Shown here piece after piece: positions 30,844 through 35,563 of a DNA stretch of 35,563 nt (position 1 is its first letter; every line of letters starts with the position of its first letter). The translations under genes were made by a program, and so were the position numbers. The stretch is from Candidatus Krumholzibacteriia bacterium (GTDB taxonomy: Bacteria; Krumholzibacteriota; Krumholzibacteriia; LZORAL124-64-63): contig JANTFX010000022.1 in assembly GCA_024763215.1 (NCBI GenBank), forward strand, positions 1 to 35,563. The letters run 5' to 3'. A model generated the notes under the pieces. It had not been told where the DNA came from. It saw nothing but the letters and a program-made list of their open reading frames with translations, and ran no database searches.

Positions 30844-32319
30844 TTACTCCACCCCGTGCATCATGCGGTTCAGGGGCTTGGACAGCAGGACCAGGAAGAC
30901 GCCGATGCCCACGGCCACCAGACCGATGTTGCCAAACACGTGCATGTAGTTGGCCAGGCTTTCGGCCGGGTTGAGATTGGCCGCCACTGCGGCGCCCTCA
31001 CCCTCGACACCGGTGAACTTAGCCAGGACCGCAGCCACATACATGGAGAAGGCGAAGCTCAAAAACCACGCGCCCATGGCGCTGCCGGTCATGTGCTTGG
31101 GCGCCAGCTTGGTGACCATGGACAGCCCGATGGGCGACAGAAAGAGCTCGCCCGTGGTATGCAGCAGGTACATGAAGCCGAGGAAGATCAGCGGAACCAT
31201 GGCATCGGGTCCGGCCATCTTGTTGCCCACAAGCAGGATGAGGAAACCCAAACCAAGCTGGATGATGCCCAGTCCGAACTTCATGGGGATGTTGGGGTTC
31301 TTGCCTATCCTGGACAGCTTCACCCACATCACCGAGAAGATCGAACCGAAGAGGATGATGAACGCCGGGTTGAAGAACTGCGTCTGACTGGCGGGCATCT
31401 CGTAGATCCCGAAAACGCTGCGGTCCACATTGCGCAGGGCGAACATGGTCAAGGAGGTGCCGGCCTGCTCGAAGAAGGCCCAGAACACCACGTTGAAAAC
31501 CATGAGGATCAGCAATACCAGAATGCGATCCCGGGCCACACCGCCCCCCTTGAATCCAGCCTGAACCAGATTGAAGCAGACGAAAACCAGCAGACCCATG
31601 AGGATCCAGAACAGCAGGTCCTGCCCCAGGAACATGATGCTCTGGCCGTAGGTGATCAGGGCGTAAAGCAGGGGGATGGCGGCCAGGGATCCGCCGTAAA
31701 CCACCTTGCCCCACTTACGGTAGGCATCCATGTCCTGGGGTTCACCCACACCCTCCAGCTTGTTCTGACCCAGCCAGAACTGCAGCACTCCGGCCAGGAT
31801 GCCCACGCCGGCCAGACCGAAACCCCACATGTAACCGTGGGTCTCACCGATGGGGGCGACCACCAGGGTGGCCAGCAGGGCGCCGATGTTGATGCCCATG
31901 TAGAAGATCGTGAAACCCGAATCCCGCAGGGGGTCGCCGTCCTTGTACAGCTTGCCCACGATGGTCGAGATGTTGGCCTTGAAGAAACCGTTGCCGACGA
32001 TGATGGCGCTCATGCCCAGGAAGAGCCAGAACTGGCTGTCGCCCAGGATGAGGAACTCTCCGGCGGCCATGACAATCCCACCGAACATCACCGCCCTCCG
32101 GTAGCCCAGCACCTTGTCGGCCAGCTTGCCGCCCCACACCGGCGCGGCGTAGACAAGGGCGGTGTAGGCGCCGTAGATCCCGAATGCCCTCTCATCTCCC
32201 ATATGCAGGGCCTTGATCAGGTACAGGGTCAGCAGCCCGCGCATGCCGTAATAGCAGAGTCGTTCGAACATCTCGGCGCCGAAGCACACGTATAGACCCT
32301 TGGGATGTCCTTCGTTCAT
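30844..32319 (-). CDS. POT (PTR2) peptide transporter
   Basis: A 491-residue inner-membrane proton-coupled oligopeptide transporter of standard bacterial length. TM1 has EMFERLCYYGMRGLL (Glu16, Glu19, Arg20, Tyr23, Tyr24), the proton-coupling E..ER..YY motif. The GNGFFKANIS loop, the PTR2 signature TIFYMGINIGALLATLV and the TM7 motif FWAFFEQAGTSL are present, followed without insertion by FFNPAFIIL. It is thus the canonical partner of the longer, insertion-bearing POT protein downstream. The ATG at 32319 has GGGAGG four bases upstream. A possible -35 (TTGACG, minus strand, 32411-32406) has only a weak -10 after it. Confidence 0.94.
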   Translation of the reverse strand: MNEGHPKGLYVCFGAEMFERLCYYGMRGLLTLYLIKALHMGDERAFGIYGAYTALVYAAPVWGGKLADKVLGYRRAVMFGGIVMAAGEFLILGDSQFWLFLGMSAIIVGNGFFKANISTIVGKLYKDGDPLRDSGFTIFYMGINIGALLATLVVAPIGETHGYMWGFGLAGVGILAGVLQFWLGQNKLEGVGEPQDMDAYRKWGKVVYGGSLAAIPLLYALITYGQSIMFLGQDLLFWILMGLLVFVCFNLVQAGFKGGGVARDRILVLLILMVFNVVFWAFFEQAGTSLTMFALRNVDRSVFGIYEMPASQTQFFNPAFIILFGSIFSVMWVKLSRIGKNPNIPMKFGLGIIQLGLGFLILLVGNKMAGPDAMVPLIFLGFMYLLHTTGELFLSPIGLSMVTKLAPKHMTGSAMGAWFLSFAFSMYVAAVLAKFTGVEGEGAAVAANLNPAESLANYMHVFGNIGLVAVGIGVFLVLLSKPLNRMMHGVE

Positions 32320-32439
32320 GATTCCTCCCAGAATAAAGACCGGAGCGGACCAGGGATGCCTCTCGTGGGAATTTCAAGCTGAAACTACAGGCAACCAGGG
32401 CCATCCGTCAAGAACGGGCCGGGGACCGGCAAGGGTTGG

Positions 32440-32467
32440 TTGACGGCACCGGCCCTGCGGTTATAAT
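32440..32467 (+). promoter_or_regulatory. Strong sigma70-like promoter of the 7-blade propeller gene
   Basis: TTGACG (32440-32445), a 16-base spacer and a perfect TATAAT (32462-32467). Transcription near 32474 would give a leader of about 21 bases carrying AAGGAG (32482-32487) seven bases before the ATG. It is the best promoter match in the window. Confidence 0.65.
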
Positions 32468-32494
32468 GACCGTCCATCAAAAAGGAGCTGGTCC

Positions 32495-34765
32495 ATGCGC
32501 ATGCCGACCAAACCCCATGCGGCCGGGAACGCCATGCTCGGCCTGATCCTGCCCGTCCTGTTGGCCCTGGCCGGCGGCGCGCAGGCGGTCACCCTGAGCC
32601 ATACCGAGGATTTCACATCCACCGCCGGCCGGGATTCCTTGTGGACCTCGGCCGAGTGGGACACCATCGCCGGCGAGGTCCGTCTGCCCGCCCTGGGCCT
32701 GGTGCAGCAGGGCAGCTACAACACCACGGGCACCGCCCTGGCAGGGGCCGTCAGCGGGGACGTCCTGTTCGTCGCCGACGCCACCGGCGGCCTGGTGGCC
32801 CTGGATATCGCCGACGCCGCCTCGCCGCTGCTCCTGGATGTCCAGCCGACCCTGGATCAAGCCCGGGACATGGCGCTGCAGGGCGATCTGGCCGTCCTGG
32901 CCATCGGCACCCTGGGCCTGCAGATCATCGACCTGAGCGATCCGCAGCTCATGACGCCCAGAGGTGACGTGGACGTGCCCGGCTACACCACCTCCGTGGC
33001 TCTGGGCGCGAACCTGGCCTACCTGGCCCAGTCCAACCTCGGGGTCGCCGTCGTGGATATCAGCGACCCGGACAACCCCGCGTTCGTGCGGGGTCTGCTG
33101 ACCAACGACTGGGCGCGCGGGGTCGCCATCGCCGGCGGCGCCCTGGCCGTGGCCGACGGGGCGGCCGGGCTGACCATGCTGGATCTGAGCGTGCCCGACG
33201 ACCCCACCCTGATGGGCAACCTCGATACCGACGGCACGGTGCTGGATGTCACGGTGGACGGCGACCACGCCTACCTGGCCGCCGGTTCCGCGGGGATGAT
33301 CGTGGTCGACATCTCCAACCCGGCCCAACCCGTGCAGCTGGGCTCGTTCCCCACCCTCGGGACCTGCCGGCACGTGGCCGTCCGGGGCGACAGCCTGTAC
33401 GTGGCCGGCGGCTCGGGCGGCCTGTACCTCGTGGATGTCAGCGACCCCGCCCAGCCGGTCCAGCTGGAGAGGGCCGACACCCTGGGCGAGGCCTACCAGA
33501 CGGCCCTGCGCGGCGGCATCGCCTGGTTGTGCGACGGCAGCGAGGGCGTTCATTCCTATCTGGCGGATCCCGAAGGCCTGGATGCCTCCCGCAACAAGGC
33601 CCGCTCGGTGAACATCAACCCCGGCGGCGATGACGTCGCCCGGGCCAGCCTGGTCGCCGACTACTCCGACTCGGTGAAGTTCGAGCTGTCGGTGAACGGC
33701 GGGGCGACCTGGGCCGAGATCGCACCCGACGGAACCTGGCTTGATTTCCCCTCACCCGGCGACGACCTGCGCTGGCGCGCCACCCTGGTGCAGGCCGGCC
33801 CCTACCCCGGGCCCATCCTGCGCGATCTGACCGTCACCTTCGAACTGATCCTCGAAGCCGCCGAGATCACCGCCGTCACCGACATCCCCGCCGACACCGG
33901 CGGCCAGGTGCGGGTGGTGTTCCAGGCCAGCGTGCACGACACCATCGGGGATCCCGACCAGGTGGCGGATTACTCCCTGTACCGCCGCTTCGCACCGGAC
34001 AAGGCCTACCCCCCCGGCAGCTGGGACTACCTGCTGACCATGCCCGCGGACGCCGAGCAGGAGTACGCGGTGGTGGTGCCGACCCTGGCCGATTCGTCCG
34101 CTGCAGGCCCCGCCTGGACGGCGTTCTTCGTGCGGGCGCGCACGGCCGGCGGCGTGTTCTACGATTCCCCCGTGGACAGCGGCTATTCGGTGAACAACCT
34201 GCAGCCGCCCCCGCCCACGGGCTTCCGCGCCCTGCCCCAGTCCGGAGGCGGCCATCTGCTGTCCTGGGACCCCTCCCCGGTGACGGACTTCTCCCACTTC
34301 GCCATCTACCGGTCATCGGATCCGGACACGCCGGTGCAGCCGGCCACGTTGCTGGGCGTGACCCAGGACACCGGCTACTTCGATCCCTCGGACCAGACGT
34401 GGTACTACCAGCTGACGGTGGTGAACCTCCAGGGCCAGGAAAGCGACCCGACCGCGGCGGTCCAGCCCTCGGGCCTGCCCCGGGTAGCCGGCCTGTGGCT
34501 GGGCAACCACCCCAACCCGTTCAACCCCGTCACCGATATCGGCTTCTTCCTGCCCGCGGGCGGAAGCCCGGTCGAGCTGGCCGTCTACGACCTGCGCGGC
34601 CGCCTGGTGCGGCGGTTGCAGGAGGGCTTTTTGCCCGGAGGCGAGCACCATGTTCGCTGGGACGGGCGGGATGGCCACGGCCGGGAGCTCCCCTCGGGGG
34701 TCTATTCCTGCAAGCTGGCCACCCCCGCCGGCACGAAGCTCATCAAGATGAGCCTCGTACGCTGA
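32495..34765 (+). CDS. Exported 7-blade LVIVD-repeat propeller protein with C-terminal sorting domain
   Basis: A 756-residue secreted or surface protein. A signal peptide ends near residue 31 (LILPVLLALAGGAQA). Residues about 35-80 (DFTSTAGRDSLWTSAEWDT) and about 370-450 (VNINPGGDDVARASLVADY, WRATLVQ) look like two halves of one domain split by the propeller. Residues 88-355 hold seven LVIVD repeats of 42 residues, the last partial, enough for one beta-propeller. Fibronectin/Ig-like domains at about 450-665 follow, and the C-terminal 90 residues are a FlgD/T9SS type A-like sorting domain with NHPNPFNPVTDIGFFL, VYDLRGRLVRRL and GVYSCKL. It is a paralogue of the 14-blade protein at 20822. AAGGAG lies seven bases before the ATG. 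Confidence 0.88.
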   Translation: MRMPTKPHAAGNAMLGLILPVLLALAGGAQAVTLSHTEDFTSTAGRDSLWTSAEWDTIAGEVRLPALGLVQQGSYNTTGTALAGAVSGDVLFVADATGGLVALDIADAASPLLLDVQPTLDQARDMALQGDLAVLAIGTLGLQIIDLSDPQLMTPRGDVDVPGYTTSVALGANLAYLAQSNLGVAVVDISDPDNPAFVRGLLTNDWARGVAIAGGALAVADGAAGLTMLDLSVPDDPTLMGNLDTDGTVLDVTVDGDHAYLAAGSAGMIVVDISNPAQPVQLGSFPTLGTCRHVAVRGDSLYVAGGSGGLYLVDVSDPAQPVQLERADTLGEAYQTALRGGIAWLCDGSEGVHSYLADPEGLDASRNKARSVNINPGGDDVARASLVADYSDSVKFELSVNGGATWAEIAPDGTWLDFPSPGDDLRWRATLVQAGPYPGPILRDLTVTFELILEAAEITAVTDIPADTGGQVRVVFQASVHDTIGDPDQVADYSLYRRFAPDKAYPPGSWDYLLTMPADAEQEYAVVVPTLADSSAAGPAWTAFFVRARTAGGVFYDSPVDSGYSVNNLQPPPPTGFRALPQSGGGHLLSWDPSPVTDFSHFAIYRSSDPDTPVQPATLLGVTQDTGYFDPSDQTWYYQLTVVNLQGQESDPTAAVQPSGLPRVAGLWLGNHPNPFNPVTDIGFFLPAGGSPVELAVYDLRGRLVRRLQEGFLPGGEHHVRWDGRDGHGRELPSGVYSCKLATPAGTKLIKMSLVR
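32756..33559 (+). repeat. Coding tandem repeat, 126-base period, 7 units
   Basis: Seven diverged 126-base units (the last partial) encode the LVIVD repeats of the propeller. The same period as in the gene at 20822, with half the number of units. Confidence 0.8.
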
Positions 34766-34821
34766 CCGCCGGCCTGTGAAAAACAGTCAATGCCTTGCCC
34801 CTGCTGCCGATCATCCGGAGC

Positions 34822-35563
34822 ATGGACACCACCGTGGAAAAACCACCGGAAGCTCCGGAAACCGGGCCTGCAGACCCGCAGGAGACGCCGGCCGAGCCTT
34901 TGCCGTTGCAGGTGACCGTCGGTCCCAAGCGTCTGCGCGTGATCCTGAACGCCGAGGACCCGCTGGCCGACCTGGATGCCACCGTCCAGAGGATCCTGGA
35001 CGACTGCCGGGAGCTGGGCGTCACCCCGCTGCCTGAAGCCGGCGCCCTTGCCGCCCTGTTGCAGGCCGAGGTCGCCCCCGGAGAGGATGCCGAGGACCTG
35101 GTCCTGATGACCGGGCGCCCCCCCGTCAAGCCCGTCGACGGCACGCTGCAGTGGTCCCACGATTACTTCGCCTCCGGCTGGGCCATGGACGAGAAGACCG
35201 GGGCCATCGATTTCTGGGAACGCATCGACAACCGCAACGTGCTCAAGGGCGACCTGCTGGTCACGGTGCTGGATCCGGTCGACGGGATCCCGGGGCAGGA
35301 CGTCCTGGGCGATCCCATCGGCGTGGACAAGCCCAAGGCGGCCAAGATCCGCTGCGGCAAGGGGGTCCACCAGGAGCAGGCCGAGACGGGCCTGGCCGTC
35401 TACGCCTCCCGACACGGCAAGGTTCGCTTCAACGACGGCACCGTGGCCGTGGATGACGTCATCGTCATCAAGGGTGACGTGAGCCTGGAGACCGGCAACA
35501 TCCACCACAACGGCACCATCGTGGTAGAAGGCGACGTGCGCGAGGGCGCCACCATCCAGACCG
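34822..35563 (+). CDS. FapA/DUF342-family protein, N-terminal part (runs off the window)
   Basis: At least 247 residues are visible with no stop before the edge. The FapA (DUF342, PF03961) pattern is clear: MTGRPPVKPVDGTLQW, then WERIDNRNVLKGDLLV, DGIPGQDVLGDPIG and the beginning of the beta-helix (KGDVSLETGNIHHNGTIVVEG). The function of the family is poorly known; members can affect flagellar assembly, polymer export or cell shape. The first 30 residues are Pro/Glu-rich. The ATG at 34822 has GGAG only one base away, so the true start is unsure; TTG at 34795 is in frame. It follows the 7-blade propeller gene by 56 bases. Confidence 0.85.
   Translation, partial: MDTTVEKPPEAPETGPADPQETPAEPLPLQVTVGPKRLRVILNAEDPLADLDATVQRILDDCRELGVTPLPEAGALAALLQAEVAPGEDAEDLVLMTGRPPVKPVDGTLQWSHDYFASGWAMDEKTGAIDFWERIDNRNVLKGDLLVTVLDPVDGIPGQDVLGDPIGVDKPKAAKIRCGKGVHQEQAETGLAVYASRHGKVRFNDGTVAVDDVIVIKGDVSLETGNIHHNGTIVVEGDVREGATIQT

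Noticed and set aside
32416-32455. GGGCCGG...CCGGCCC inverted repeat overlapping the promoter at 32440
   Set aside because: Arms are seven bases of pure G/C, 26 bases apart, and expected by chance in DNA this GC-rich.

Overview
This is a GC-rich stretch, roughly two-thirds G+C by eye, that is almost wholly protein-coding. I see 24 genes, and the last one runs off the right edge. There are no tRNA or rRNA genes, no CRISPR array and no recognisable transposon. No gap between genes exceeds about 185 bases. The host is most likely a Gram-negative bacterium of, or near, the FCB group (Krumholzibacteriota- or Eisenbacteria-like lineages would fit). That rests on two exported LVIVD-repeat propeller proteins ending in a PNPFNP-type C-terminal sorting/FlgD-like domain, a lipoprotein, LPS-type glycosyltransferases, ThyX rather than ThyA, and a eukaryote-like long urocanase. 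The phylum is an inference.

Layout. 36-2830: a divergent pair, a secreted C1 cysteine peptidase (-) and an NSS sodium symporter (+), separated by back-to-back promoters. 2832-5083: a cytoplasmic GAF-PAS histidine kinase and its NarL-type regulator (-, ATGA overlap). 5225-8244: hutU-thyX (+), two bases apart. 8251-18577: a long minus-strand run. It holds, in transcription order, a TPR-like secreted protein, GT9, GT4, a small unknown, a NamZ-like muramidase (DUF1343), a fused MurU-AmgK, amylomaltase MalQ and an MFS transporter, all tightly packed or overlapping, then a phosphatase/nuclease-fold lipoprotein that probably has its own promoter. 18702-20671: an anchored beta-rich protein and MqnD (+). 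20822-23440: a 14-blade propeller protein (+) followed by a GC hairpin. 23519-26174: an OPT peptide transporter and a small secreted protein (-). 26377-27822: a membrane-anchored protein that looks like an angiotensin-converting-enzyme (M2) fold without its zinc ligands (+). 27846-32319: an unknown membrane protein and two POT peptide transporters (-). 32495-34765: a 7-blade propeller protein (+). 34822-35563: the start of a FapA/DUF342 protein.

Two functional themes stand out. One is cell-wall sugar recovery: NamZ would free MurNAc from peptidoglycan fragments, the AmgK half would phosphorylate it at C1, and the MurU half would turn it into UDP-MurNAc. The three activities sit on two genes joined by an 8-base overlap. 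The other is peptide and amino-acid use: a C1 aminopeptidase-like enzyme, an amino-acid symporter, an OPT transporter, two POT transporters, urocanase and a pseudo-M2 peptidase. This suggests a heterotroph that feeds on peptides. The hutU-thyX pair may link one-carbon units from histidine breakdown to thymidylate synthesis, but that link is speculative.
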